DNA of 64,000 nucleotides from Puffinus mauretanicus (Eukaryota > Chordata > Aves > Procellariiformes > Procellariidae), in NCBI GenBank assembly GCA_023333565.1, contig JAJKFH010000295.1, positions 724,001-788,000 of the forward strand, in the 5' to 3' direction. The position numbers and the translations under genes are program-made. Shown here one piece after another: positions 37,796-50,172 of this stretch (position 1 is the stretch's first letter; the number at the start of each line of letters is the position of its first letter). Under the pieces are notes generated by a model. It worked only from the letters and a program-made list of their open reading frames with translations. It was not told the DNA's origin and ran no database searches.

Positions 37796-38060
37796 AAAGT
37801 AATTTGAGACAAATATATGCTGTGATTCAATCACATATGGAGCTTGGGCACCTCACATTAGAAGTTCAACAGCATTTCTTCAGGTCTTGCTTTGTGATAT
37901 ATGACATTAACACAGCTCTCGATGTGAAAAAACTTTTAGCCTTTCATGCCGTTTCACACATATGTAGATTGCTGTGTCGTGTTATAGCTTGCGTATTCTC
38001 TCATTCGGAGGTTACGAGACATAAACATTCCCTGTGGCTAAGTGCTCATAATTAAATACA
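37796..38060. promoter_or_regulatory. candidate conserved non-coding element
   Basis: Non-repetitive sequence with an inverted GTGATT-C-AATCAC (37822-37834), two CATATG E-boxes (37834-37839 and near 37968) and ATAATTAAAT at the end. A plus-strand frame of 83 codons (37804-38055) spans nearly the whole block, with a Cys/His-containing peptide I do not recognise. Either an enhancer-like element or an unannotated small exon could explain it; the first seems likelier. Confidence 0.25.
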
Positions 38061-40329
38061 GTGCTGAAGAAGCAGCCAATTAAAAAATGTTTTGATGATA
38101 GCTGCATAATACTTAATAACCTTCATAGTGGAACAGCTGTGCAGAAAATACTAGATTTGTTAACATTTTTAGGAGTGTTCCATTAATACATGTTTACATG
38201 ACTGCAGGCACTAAGGACCAGGAGAGACAAGCATTAGCTTGGGTGGCTTTTGAGCTAATCACAGGGGCTAGGTGTCATGTCACCTAACCTGTCCCCAGGA
38301 CCTGGGCACAGGGGAACACCGCTCTGCACCGCTGCCTTCTGTAAGTGTAGGTACCGCTGCTCAGGCACCGTTTTAAATGCGCCCTTATGGGAAACTCAGA
38401 TTTGCACATCTTGGGTGCAAAAGTTACAGAAAAGCAGATATCCAGGCAAAAATCTGCTTACCATCTCCTGGTGAGGAGCTTCCCATTCACGATAGGAGTG
38501 TTTTGGGGCTGCATGTGTACTCTCTCCCCTTTGGTCTATAGGGGACCTCAATGCAAAGTTTGGGATTTCTGGATTCCACTCTGGGGCCAGGAACTAAAAG
38601 GTAGAGGATACAGCCTATGTAGTTACCATTTTCTTACTCGAACTAGCTCACATACCCCAGATTTAGCTATTTTCTTTTTGTACCAAATCACCAGCCCCCA
38701 ACAGTTATGGGGACTCCACAGCTCACTGAAGTCACAAATGGTCTCATAATAAAAATCACTCTTTTCCATGCCTCAACAGCGCAATAAGTTTTCACAAACC
38801 ACAGAAGTCACAAACAGATCACGGTAAGACACAGATTGCAAACAAATATTTCAACTTCATATGCACATGGAAAAAAGGGGACAAAGCAAAATCAATAGCA
38901 ATATGCTTGCTAATATGTGTCTTAGCCACAGGCTGCAGCATGGAATGCAATATAGATAAGGTAAACATTTTCAATGCAACACAGTTCAATAAAATGATAG
39001 ATATTCTAAAAATAAAGTGTCCCCAAAGAAACAGAAAACATAATAACTGCCCTAAAAAAGAAAATCCTTGTAGTCTCAGCGATCAGTATACAATGATATA
39101 TGCATTCAAGGCTAACTGTGTAACAAAAAGCCCTTTTTGAAAAAAAGTAAAGTTTTTCATATACTGCAGTCCTGCAAGTAGGCCAGGCACCCCAGAGCCA
39201 CTCACTAGAAGATGGTGATCAGTAATGCCTGCGTGGAGATGTACATCTGGAGGGGGGCTGCATTCAGGGCTGTGTTAGCCAGAAAGCTCAGTAACCTCCC
39301 GTGGCCGTAAGCCACAGGGAGGAGAGGGTAGATCCGAACAGAGTCCTATGGGCTCCGGCATTGTGGCAATGAGCTTTCTAAGTGGAATAACATCTTCCTC
39401 ATAGCACAATATCTTCCAAGAGTAAACAATGTGAGTGTAAAGTAAAAATTAACACTTTAAAAAGTGGAGTTTCCAAGAACTTTGAAAGGTCCTTGATCCT
39501 TCTGTACTTCTCACCTCTCATCACTGTCACTATGGGACTAATTTCATACAACATTGCCAAGGTTTCATCTGATTGCTGTATGGAAAGAAAATGCAAATAA
39601 GTCCTCACTGTCTGTTTGGCAATCATCTGATTTTTAAAACAATCCCCTAGAGCATGTGATTTGTAGGGGAGAAATCTGAATTTGACAGCTGTGTCTCACA
39701 ATCTTGCACATAAATTTAAAACATATCATGGACTTCTCAAACAAAATCTTCAAAACACTTAACTGGACTTGTTGCATCAGAACAGACCATCTCCTTATCA
39801 GGTATCTTCCTATCTAAAATGGATCTTTATCAATTTTCCAGCTAATTGGCAAGAGTCAGAAATTGGGAAGAGGAGGGACAGAGGAAGCACAGCTTTTTTT
39901 TAATTTTTTTTTATACTGATGACCCTCAAAACATTGAATTGTAATCCAGTTCAATGCAGGTGCTAAGGATTTGGTCTAATTGCTCCTTTTTTCATCTTGC
40001 CAGGTTATTTGCTTTAATCCTATCACCACAGTGACTTCCACAACCTAATTATACCTTGCAGAACCAAGTAAAAAAATTAAAACAGAACATGGCCAAGGTT
40101 TCTTGAAGATTAGTTCAAGTCATTAATAAAATGTCATTAATAAAAATGAAAAATCATTTAGGAAAACAATAATTCTCTGACAAAAATAGAGAAAGCTGAT
40201 TCTTCATATGACTATTTTGCAAGAATGGGTATTGTTGTGGCTGCAAGATTTTTGTGGCAAAAGAATGTATTTTTTGGATGGCAAAAGTTTTTTGAACCTT
40301 GAATGACTGAGTACCATTTTTCATTATGT
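38061..40329. other. unique DNA, no gene seen
   Basis: A plus-strand 120-codon frame (38387-38749) has no recognisable domain. A bulged hairpin lies at 39295-39322. T-runs lie near 39893-39911. Confidence 0.45.
39295..39322. other. GC-rich hairpin
   Basis: CCTCCCGTGGC pairs with GCCACAGGGAGG across a 5-base loop (CGTAA), giving 11 base pairs with one bulged A. It stands out in AT-rich surroundings. It is far too short for a microRNA precursor, and there is no downstream T-run of terminator type. Significance unknown. Confidence 0.5.
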
Positions 40330-40700
40330 TAATTTAAGTGGTAAAAGGGTTTCCTGACTGACACTAATTGATGGTCCCTCCTGGGGCTTAATTGACACAA
40401 GTTTGTCTCTATAAACCTGCACTGTTAATCAGTTCCTTACCCACTTTGAAAAATGTTTGCAGCTGAAGTGTCAGTGGGGGTTACAGACAGACAACATCAA
40501 TTCTAAGGAAGGGTACTTTTGAGCACTCTAGTTGTGGTATGTCATTAAACTGATATTTTCCTAATCTTGCTCTAAAGTAGAAAGATAGTGTCTTAGATTC
40601 ATTTACTGCTGGAATTATTTTTTGTTGTTGTTTTGTAAGCATTTCATTTATATGTTAACTGTTTCCTTTTACCTATTGCAAATCAGTAGGCTTAGATAAC
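40330..40700. promoter_or_regulatory. candidate conserved non-coding element
   Basis: Repeat-free block with TTAATTTAAG, GGGGCTTAATTGACAC and ATTAAACTGATATTT, no open frame, and balanced local composition. It resembles enhancer-type conserved DNA in texture only. Confidence 0.2.
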
Positions 40701-42079
40701 TAGATGTTGAATGTTTGAAAACATATAGAATTAGCTAAGATATCAAGCCATCCTATTTCTCAAGGAAAGGGTCATCCTTTTCATTGCTACACCCATAGTA
40801 TTCTTGTAGTGATACCGTATTCAGGAAACACAAGTTAAAAATTGTGTTATGGCATAGTGAATTGACAAATTGACAAATACCTTTCTTCCCATATGGAACC
40901 AGCATTGAATATTTCCTGAAGTTTCTGTCAACTATCAAACTACACCAGTATTGAATTACCCCAACAACTCTGCCCCTTGGTCCAAGATCTTTGTATTTTG
41001 ATTTAGAAAGTCCTTTTAAAAAAATGCTTACTATCCAAATTGGGCTATAGCCATAGTCCTTTCTCCTGTACCAGCTGCCAGTGCTATCCATTTTTAGCAC
41101 ATCTTTTACTTGCATCAATTTTCTGATTTCTGAAGAAATCCTGTGTCACAATATAAGCCATTACCTATTAATAATGGTGTGGTTATTATAAACATCCAAG
41201 ATAAGTGATAAATCTGAAAATCTGAATTCCTATCTATCATGCATATAAAGAGGTGACTTCATAGTATTGTTTCTCAACAGAAAGTAGAGTAAGTGTCAAG
41301 GTACCACTTTGTATTTGATTTACTTTGCTGATTATAGCCTTTGTTTGCTAACAGTATCATAAAACTGGTTAAAAACAGCTTTAAAGAGTAAAAAGGGTGA
41401 TTTATGAAGCATAACCAATTATTTTGCTGCCCTTTGCAGATGGCAGGGATGTTTGGCAGAAATAGGAACTGCTGAGCAATGGCACTGTAGGTGACCTATA
41501 CAGAGGCAGAGAGACCACTCTACATGTTAGAAGGCCTCTTTCTTTTCAGAGTTCAATTCTCAAAATATGTTCGGGAAGATAAAGCAAAACAGCTATAAAT
41601 AACCTTAAGTTTAAATTATGCAGAACTAATCCACAAGATATTTTGGGGATGCAACTTTTCCTCCTGCCTTAAGTCATTGGCCAGGCTCCCAGGTACAGTA
41701 CCTGCTCTCCTGCAGCCCCAACAAAAGTAATCCTCCTCTACTGATCTACATTCATAATGCTGGTGTAAAGAGCATTTTACTGACCTATCATGCTGACTAC
41801 ACTCCTCTCTATGCATCCTTCTACTCACCACCCTCCCTAAAAGCATCACACAGGCTGTTTATCTACTTTCACAGCCCTTAGCAAAATAATGTCTGCTCTA
41901 ACATCCCTCCTGCCATATCGAGAGCTCTGTCTTTCCCCATTCGCTCCACAACATTGGCTTTCATCACTTGGGTTTTTTAAACAATCATCTTCATGCTACC
42001 TTTTACTCCTGGGAGGAGCACTTTAGAAATACCTGTAACCGTACTTCGTTATTCCCCTTTACAACTCTCCATAATTCAT
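40701..42079. other. unique DNA, no gene seen
   Basis: A 121-codon minus-strand frame (41118-40753) is the longest here. Its peptide is basic and aromatic-rich, without a recognisable domain, and the sequence lacks coding-like codon bias. An ATTGACAAATTGACAAAT direct repeat lies at 40860-40877. At 41640-42080 the sequence may be the upstream part of the repeat listed next. Confidence 0.4.
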
Positions 42080-42200
42080 CTGCTGTGAAGCACTTTGGAA
42101 CAGTAACTAGATTTTGGAGGGGGTTTTGGCCCGGTGTTTGTACAGTGCTTGCTATAACGTCATAGAAGCTATAGACAAGTGGATAATAATGGTAATATCT
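42080..42200 (+). repeat. old amniote interspersed repeat, 3' tail
   Basis: GCTGTGAAGCACTTTGGAAC, then GGTGTTTGTACAGTGCTTGC, ATAGAAGCTATAGACAAG and GGATAATAATGGTAATA resemble a tail remembered from reptile and bird genomes: GTGAAGCGCTTTGAG, GTGTTTGTACAGCGCCTAGC, AGGCGCTACGGTAATACAAA, TAATAATAA. It is probably the end of an ancient LINE or of a SINE sharing its tail. The exact family is not determined. Confidence 0.45.
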
Positions 42201-44439
42201 GGTAAGTTCACAAAAATGCTGAACTACCTCCAATTTTATAATAGCTACCTGAGTGGGAAACACAGCAGTAAACATGGCTAAATCCATTTTTATAGACATG
42301 TATATAAATTATTGGGATAAACTCACCAAAAGCACAGCAGGTTAACTGGTATACCAAGTGAAAAACAACTCATGATGTCCTAAAAACAGCAATACAAGCG
42401 TGGCCTTTAAATTTTTAAATTATATGGACAGGGAAAATTATGTACGTAAAGATAAATTATTCAGTATGCATCCTATGCTTATCTCAGTTCAGGTTTCTGT
42501 TTCTTAAGAAGTCAAAGCTTGTGGATTGCTTTGAATTTTCTAGTTATAATGGGCTGACCCAATTTAAACAAGCACATTGCAAGTCTCCAGAACCATTTTC
42601 CACATCATCCATTTAACAACATCTTGGGTTTGATGGCTGTATTGTTTACCTGGTCTATGCACCACCACAGTACCATATACTGTCAGGATATTTTCTTAAA
42701 GTTACACCAAGGAAAAGAAAGACCAAAAAGATTTTAAGATGGGCTCATAAAAAACTTTCAATCATATACTGTTCCACAATACATAAATCATACAATTGTT
42801 CAGATACCAGCACTCAGTGTACGATGGTGTACATCTGTTAGGCAAGCAGCTATCAAAGCCATTTTATATTTCTTCTGCTCTGCTATATTTGCCTGCTTGA
42901 TTCTCTGTCCAATGTCATTTCTCTCTCCTCTTGCATGAAATGTAATATATAAAAAACAGATATGGTTCCCTGTTACATCAACTCAATTTTGTGAATGTTA
43001 AACATCCACAAATGTTGAACAAACCACTGAGAAATAATAATTATTAACTGCTCTTAAGCACAAGAACAGTGGTTATAAAGCAAATTCCAGACAGGATAGC
43101 GAGTCATGTACTTACTCTAGCAAGTTATAGTCATATGGTGAAAGCTGCCATTGTAAGGTTCAAGCCCAAGTTATCTATGCTTCTTACTTACAATCCCCCA
43201 AAACATTTTACTATTAACATAAACACGAATTTTTCCCTCCAAAGCATTCTCTGGCACACTCTGTTCCTACTGCTATCTGTAAGATGCTGAATACCGAGAT
43301 AACACTAGCCAACACTCACTGTATTTTACAGTAATTAAATACATTGGTAGGCTCCAGCATAAGCATCTCTTGAGTAGCTCGGTAGATGACTGGTCCAGCC
43401 TTACAGAGTTGCACCGGGGCTGTGTTACCCAAGCTGAAACAGACGTATAAAAATAATTTCATCTAAAAATTTTGTAGCAAGCAGAAATGCCTGCAGCAAC
43501 TGAGAACATGTCATAGCTGAAAACAAAGTTCCACAGTCAACCCTGACAAATTCTTCAATAAAATGCTTTTTTAAAGTAGATTACATAAATTATTTATGGC
43601 TCTAGAAGAGCGGCTGTGTGGCATGTTTGCCAGCAATTAGCTCAGGAATTGAAGAAGGTTTTCTGAAGCCCTTTGGGAAGCTCAGAGCTCAAGCATTTTC
43701 CCCTACTATCCTGATGCTGTTGAGTGTAAATGGCTATACACTGGGAACTGCTTCCTCCACTCCCATATTTGTGATACCAGCTCCTGAAGCACCCTCACAT
43801 TGAGGAGGATCTCTTACAAGTCCTGTAGCTACACACTGGCCTCAGATATTTTGTTCCTTAAAATTGAAATACTTGAACATTCCAAAATTTGTTTCTACCT
43901 TAACAAGGCTTGGAGAAAGGCAGACACACTTCTTCACAAAGTCCAAACAAAAACAAAGGCTTAGAGGGATGTAGATGGAGAATACTCTTACTCTTGGAGT
44001 AAGCATAAAAGACTTTCTGTTCTGAATCTAGCAGCCAAGCTTTAGACTCCTATTTAATCTAAGTCGGCAGAAGCCTAGTTCTAATCCACATCCATATCCC
44101 CAGGATTGTTTTCACAGGCTCAAGTTTTGTGTTGGGGGTATCGCCCTCAGCCAGATTTGCTGTTTGCTTGGGGATTCACTCGCACCTCATCTGTTCTACC
44201 CTTGGACTTGTTCAGAAAGGTATTTTTCCTTTAAAACTTCACCTATTTGGAAATAGAAATTTCACTTTGGCAGTCCACTTTTTTTTATATTTCAGTGACT
44301 GGAAAACTGGAAACTCATTGAGCCATAAAAGGCTCTGTCTCACCTGTTAACACCACACACAAACCTAAGTGCTGAATGTTTCCAGTCAGCCAGGGACACA
44401 GTACATATTTACATGCAAACAATCATACTTTAGAAATCT
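42201..44439. other. unique DNA, no gene seen
   Basis: Short frames only. No repeats or RNA genes recognised. Confidence 0.5.
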
Positions 44440-44770
44440 ATAAACTTTAATCCTACTTATATAATTAATAATTCTTGATTAATCACTTTGGGGAAAAAGG
44501 CTGATGCGTAACCCTTGTCTTTTGATGTTACCAAACCAAAGAATGTAATTGTTGTAAGAAACCTAGCATGTGTAATAAAATTCATGGCAGTAAGATATTA
44601 AGAGTTTTGACAGAATGGTAGTGTTTGCTAATTTACATGCCATGAGCCACATTAGCTGGTTCTGAGGATCTTTTTATGCTAATAGCATTTGGGGCAGACC
44701 AGAATGGAATTCCAGATAAAAATACATATGCATGTCATAATCTAGTAACTTCACATCAAGCAGTAGTAAA
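44440..44770. promoter_or_regulatory. candidate conserved non-coding element
   Basis: AT-rich, non-repetitive block with TATAATTAATAATTC, TTGATTAATCAC, TGTAATAAAATTCATGG and the octamer-like TTTATGCTAATAGCAT (near 44670). The last is close to a POU-type ATGCTAAT site. No open frame. Inferred from motif texture. Confidence 0.25.
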
Positions 44771-45059
44771 CACATCAAGAATAAAACTATAGAGGCAAAG
44801 AGTAACAAAAAATCCTTAAGCAAACTCTGGAGTGTTATTAGGGTATTTTAGACAAACAAAAAAACCCTGACTTCATACATTAGTATATTCATATCATCGA
44901 GGTATTGTGCAGTACTACAGCCTTCAAGTATGTATACAAGCTATCCATTCTTGATACAGAATAGATTTCAGTAGGAAATTGAGCTCATTTCCAAAGACTC
45001 ATGCTATCAAAAACAGAAAAATTGGTGGCTCAGATTTTAAGCAAGCCATTTGACCATGT

Positions 45060-45260
45060 ATCTCTAACATTAAATGTACGCTTTATTAAGCCTAGGAACG
45101 CGTGCACATTTCCATTGGCTAATAGTTACAGCTCTACACTGCTTTTCTAGACATACTAGTTTCTGCTAGAAGAGTTAGTTTATCAGCAGGCTGGTCTAAT
45201 TAATTTGCTCTTTCTGCTCAGGTACAGTAGTTGTCACAACTCAGTAATTAGGCATATGCA
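45060..45260 (+). promoter_or_regulatory. candidate conserved non-coding element containing an AG|GT splice-like junction
   Basis: The block contains an inverted CCAAT motif (ATTGGCTAAT, 45114-45123) and TAATTAAT (45197-45204). It also contains TTGCTCTTTCTGCTCAG immediately followed by GTACAG (AG 45220-45221, GT 45222-45223). A CTAAT branch-point-like motif lies about 25 bases upstream of the AG. It could be a recursive splice site, a short exon boundary, or a chance arrangement inside an enhancer-like block. Confidence 0.22.
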
Positions 45261-48200
45261 AACAGACTTGTTCGAAGTCAGCATTTTTCAAATCACAAAG
45301 AGTTTGTTTGACTATCAAAACTTTCTCAAGACAAACACTTAATGCTTATATCCAAGTTACTAGTCAAACATCCAAGCTTGGTTCACTGAGCATACTAGTG
45401 GCATGTAATTGTAGCCTTGTGGGGGCATTTCAAGCCTATCTTGACATAATCAATAAACTATTCTCCATGGAGAACAAGAAGAGTATTGGAAATAAGCATC
45501 TGTGTCACCAAGTCAGGTCCGTGCTTTCATTTCCATTTGCTGTGCTGCATACATTTTTTTACATGGACTTATTGCCCCCAAAGTTATGCTAACAAGAGGC
45601 AAATAAACCCTTACCGATCAGCTCATATTACCAGCATGCTCAGAGAGAAGTTTGTTCTTCTGAAAAGGTGATGCTTTTATTAGTCAGAGACTGATTTAAA
45701 AAGTCAAGGCATGGTTTTTCCCTGTGCAGTTTCACAGGTACTCACTCAGGTTGTCCCTCTCTCTCTTCTGCAAATTCCCCCTCACTGTATTTTCTTGGAG
45801 TCAAACTAGATAATACCACTCCTGACAAACTGTTTGACCCTTCAGAGATAACATCTATCTTCTTGTGGATCTTTCTAGGAAACTAATCTTTTGGGGGGTG
45901 TCAGTGATACTGAGTAGAAACTCTTATCTGTTTTGGCCCTTCTCCTTCCTCCATGGTTTTATCTGCATTTACACACAGGTAAGGGCATGTGCAATATTTC
46001 AATAGATATTGCATAGTTTCTTGGTGAAAATAAATACTTTAAATTTAAAAACCTACAGAGAAATGAGACTGAGAGCTAACATTAAGGGTTCTGCACTAAG
46101 GTCTCCATATACAATTCCTGTGAAGTGGTGTGGGACAAAAGAGCATCCTTGCTAAACACTGCTTTCAAACTGTCTCACCACATTACACTATTATATTGCA
46201 GCTTTTAAAATATAAGGAGTAACTCTTAATCCCATATATTTTTGCCTTGTTCTTACACTTTTGAAAGTGACAGCTGCAATCCGTTGTCTTTTCTGATAAC
46301 AGTAGGAGTTGTCCATATAAAATGCTGCCAAGGAAGACTCACATACTTTATGGACATCTTTTTTTTTTTTAAGAGGTGCTTCCTTAAGTCTAAGAAATAG
46401 AAGAACTACTCCAAATGCACTAAGAAAAGAAACAAAACAGATCAAGGAGTTAAATTCTATCTGTGAGGTGAGTGTTTTCAGCAAGAGTAGCTTATGAATC
46501 TTTCAAATTTAGACAAATGTGGATAGTTAGAGTAATTAAGTCTAGGAAAAAAAACAGAGACACATGGAAAAGAAGAACGCATTCCTGACCATGCCATTTC
46601 ATGGCTGTGCATGCTAGTCCAACTCTTCCCACCAGATACATTCAGTGCTTTCCTTATTCTGGGTTGCTACATCATCAGCAAGACTGACAAGATAAATCAG
46701 TCAAAAACCAATCCCACAAAAACCAGGTGATATTTCTTTGTATCAGTGACCTAAGCTAGCCTAGAACAAGTACAAGAGAAGAAAATGGAAAATGGTGGGG
46801 GGGAGCGCAGTGAATTCTTGACCCTTTTGGTGGACGCACCGGCCGAGGGTAACCCCAGCTCCTCAAGAAGCCACGTCCTGGTAAAAACAAATACAATCAT
46901 TTTGCAAAGTGGACATGAATAAAGAGGCATTTTTTGCTGTCAGCCAGTTGAAAACCAAGACAGGAAGAATCATCTCTTGCAACCTGCAAGTTCACATGGT
47001 ATTTTGAAACCAGCACTGAATAATACATATTTGGACAGTTGGCAAATTTTAGCTTACACCAGCAATCATTCCTGTTGTTATATTGGCAGGAATCTCACTC
47101 ATTAAAACACCACCCATTTTTTGCACTCTTGGAAAACAGACTAACATCTTGGTTAAAAATTCTTGGGGTTACAATTCCTCTAAGAAAGAACCTGCACAGC
47201 CTTTTAATATTAGATTAAAAACAAGCCTAAAGAAACAGAGAAACTACTTCACAAAACACACCAGCCTCACCATTGCCATGGGAGGAGACCTTGGATGCTC
47301 TGTTTAAGCCTAGAGTTCATTACTTCTCACACAAAAGGCGCTCACACTGGGGAAAACTACTTTGCTTTAATATCAAGTTGCTGTTGGGCATCTCTATAAT
47401 ACTGTGCTGTGTCTACAGTGCCTCCAATAAATATAATAAAAAGTAGTAATGCACTGCCATGCTACACTATGACCTCAGAAACATAACAAGTGGGGGCAAA
47501 GGCACCAGAATCTTCGAAATGGGGAAAGCAATGCAAGAAGGGAGGGCAGGGGGAAGCAACTCTACTTTAAGCACGTCAAGGCAATGAAAGGAAATTAGAG
47601 AGAAAAAAAATCAATGTGGATTTAAAAAATGCAAAGAGTTATTGTTAGGGACACCTAAGCTGGATGAAGAAAGGTAGAATTTAGATGGCTGTTTTTAACC
47701 CCCCTAAGGTGCTCTTCATCTGGAAAGATATTGAGGAGTCAGAGGAGTTGAAATTAATCAATTGACTTTTAGCCACAAGCAGCCATTGCAATGATACTAT
47801 GAGAGAGACATACGACCTGACTTTCTTAATCAAAGCTGGAGAAGTTACTCCTCATGCTGGGGAAGATCACGTGTACTCTTCCTGAGTCTACCCAGCCTAG
47901 TTTATGTTGTATTTACAGAGTGATATTTTCATGGTGCTAAACCACAAACATTGGAGGGAAGAGTTTCTCTGTTCATGAACAGCATGTCATAACTAAATAG
48001 GTGGACAAGGTTGCAATTTGACTGAGTGTCAATAGCTGACACCGAATTTTGATAATAGAGGCAGAACTACATAAAGGAAGTTCTCCTCACTCTTAAATTA
48101 GATTATTTCACCTTTGTTTTATTCAAGGTTTTCTTCTTTATAAAAAGGAAAAGAAAGCCTCAGAGTTCTGACTCATCTGACAAGTGATGAGGAAAATATG

Positions 48201-50158
48201 AACATGTTGGACTGAGGAAAAGGTGGTTTGTAACTCTGGCTCTGTCCCAAAAGTCTGTACGATCTGCAGCAGCCTCTGTTTCCCCTTGTGCTTTTAGGGA
48301 GCTGACTCCCCTGACACGTGCCCCAGACCAAGCAGTCATTCTGTAGCTATAAATAAAGTAATACAACAAAACTTCAAACTCCAAGTCTGTAAATACAGTG
48401 TTTGGCAATGCAAGTTATCCCACATCATTATATTTAAAATGAAAAAATATAAAGAATAACATCCCAGGGAGAGCATGAAAAATAGTGGCACTTATCCTAA
48501 AAAGGCACCAAACCTCTCAGACTACTATCCTCACTGGTATTTTTAACTTCACAGCATTGTACTTTTTAACTGATTTTTTTTTTTTTAAATTATCAGACAT
48601 TGGTTCTGCCAGTAACAGCCACAGTAAAATACAACTTTCTGAAAAATAGGGAAAGCTTATAATATTTCTGCCTTTTTTTTTAGTGTGCCTTTGGAAAACA
48701 TCACTCAAAATATGAAACAGCACAAGCGTAATTACTATATTGCTCAGCCTCCTTTGTCTAAGCCAGGTGTCTACATGAAGGGAACAGATCTTCAAAAGCA
48801 GCTAATACCTCATAGCTTCACTTGATGAAGGTACTAGCATCTCTGGAAGTTTGGTCTCCTCAGTCTCATGGTTTAACTATTATTCTATTTAGAAAGAATC
48901 TAATACAAATACAAATAATATATGCAGTCATAAGCTACTAATACCTGCCACTGTGACCAGGAGCATCCTGGAGACTCGCTATGAAGAGAAACTCTCCCTT
49001 TCTTCTTCACCCCTGCCCCAGGTGGAGTGTTGAACCAGGCAGAGATCTTGGCAGAAATCCTGTGCCAAATGCTCTAAGATGCAGCAGGTCTTTCTAAGTG
49101 AGAGACCTGTAATTAATGGACCAGCAAGAAAGAAAACCAGAAATATTCATATTTCAGTTGGCAAGTTCTTGCCCCTACTCTAAGAAATAAATTTGGAACT
49201 ATTTAAAGGATAAAAACACCTTTTTTTTTTTATATAAGGATTAATCAGGAATTTCAAAGGGCTCTTAAAGGGTTTAAGCATTCTTCCAGCACCACAGGTA
49301 AACCAATAATTAGCTTTTCTTAGCCAATATATACTTTTGAGCACTGGAAAATGGTGAAGTATGTTCCATATACCTACCTCCACAGAGGAGGCAAAGTTTA
49401 TCCTTATCACTGTGAACCAAGTCCAAGTTCAGCTAGCCAGGCTGCAAGCGGCTGCAGACTTCTGCTAATGTTAAGAAAGGTATAGGCATTCATTTTGGGG
49501 GAATTTGCTGTAAGACATACAGAACAACTAAACGATTCTTAAACTTGTATACTTTGTGGAACAATTCATTCATTTAAACTGCCCTTATTACATTAATCTA
49601 GCTAAACCAAGTTTTAGAACAAACAAGCAGCCATAAACTGTTTCCCCGCTACATAGAAACACGACAGAATACGTAGGTGCACATTTTGAAACCTTTCTTT
49701 TTTTTTTAAGTTACCTTTAAAAGTAACATCAGGGTCAGCGGGAAACAACTCAAAGCACCAGTGAAGCGGTATCCGTGGAGGTTTGCTTGGGTGAATTCGC
49801 CATCGCTTGGCAAACTAAGCACTTTCCTCAGGAAAATTTTTGTCTTTTGGAGTTTTTGATTTAAACATAGTTAGTTGATGCAGCTTCTTCATAAGTGTCT
49901 CTTTCTTAAAAGCACCTCTGGTAAAAAGTAGAGGATAAATGCAAAGCAGAGCCAAGTAACTAAAGATCTACATGCAGCCGATGCCTGTGTGCAACAGCCC
50001 ACTGAGTCCCAACTGCCTCCCCAGAGCCAAGGAGAGGACAAAGGTGAACACAACCTTGCTGTAATGTCCTTGGGCAGCCACAATTTAGAGAAGCCTGCCT
50101 TACAATAAGGGCAAAAACCACCAGGAGAGCTGTATTGCCAGTTTTCCTAAGTTAAAAG
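45261..50158. other. unique DNA, no gene seen
   Basis: About 5 kb without a gene. A strong donor-like CAG|GTAAGG occurs at 45976-45982 after a CTTCTCCTTCCTCC tract. T-runs lie at 46359-46370, 48574-48586 and about 49221-49231. Frames up to 97 codons on the minus strand have no recognisable domains. Confidence 0.45.
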
Positions 50159-50172
50159 AAAAAAAAAAAAAA
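50159..50172. repeat. poly(A) run
   Basis: Homopolymer of about 14 A. Followed by a CCCC-rich unique stretch. No retrotransposon body is recognisable upstream. Confidence 0.85.

Noticed and set aside
40753..41118. 121-codon minus-strand frame
   Set aside because: AT-rich codon use, no domain, no promoter or splice context.
45961..45985. CAG|GTAAGG donor after pyrimidine-rich sequence
   Set aside because: No acceptor-bounded open frame upstream; such hexamers are expected by chance in 64 kb.
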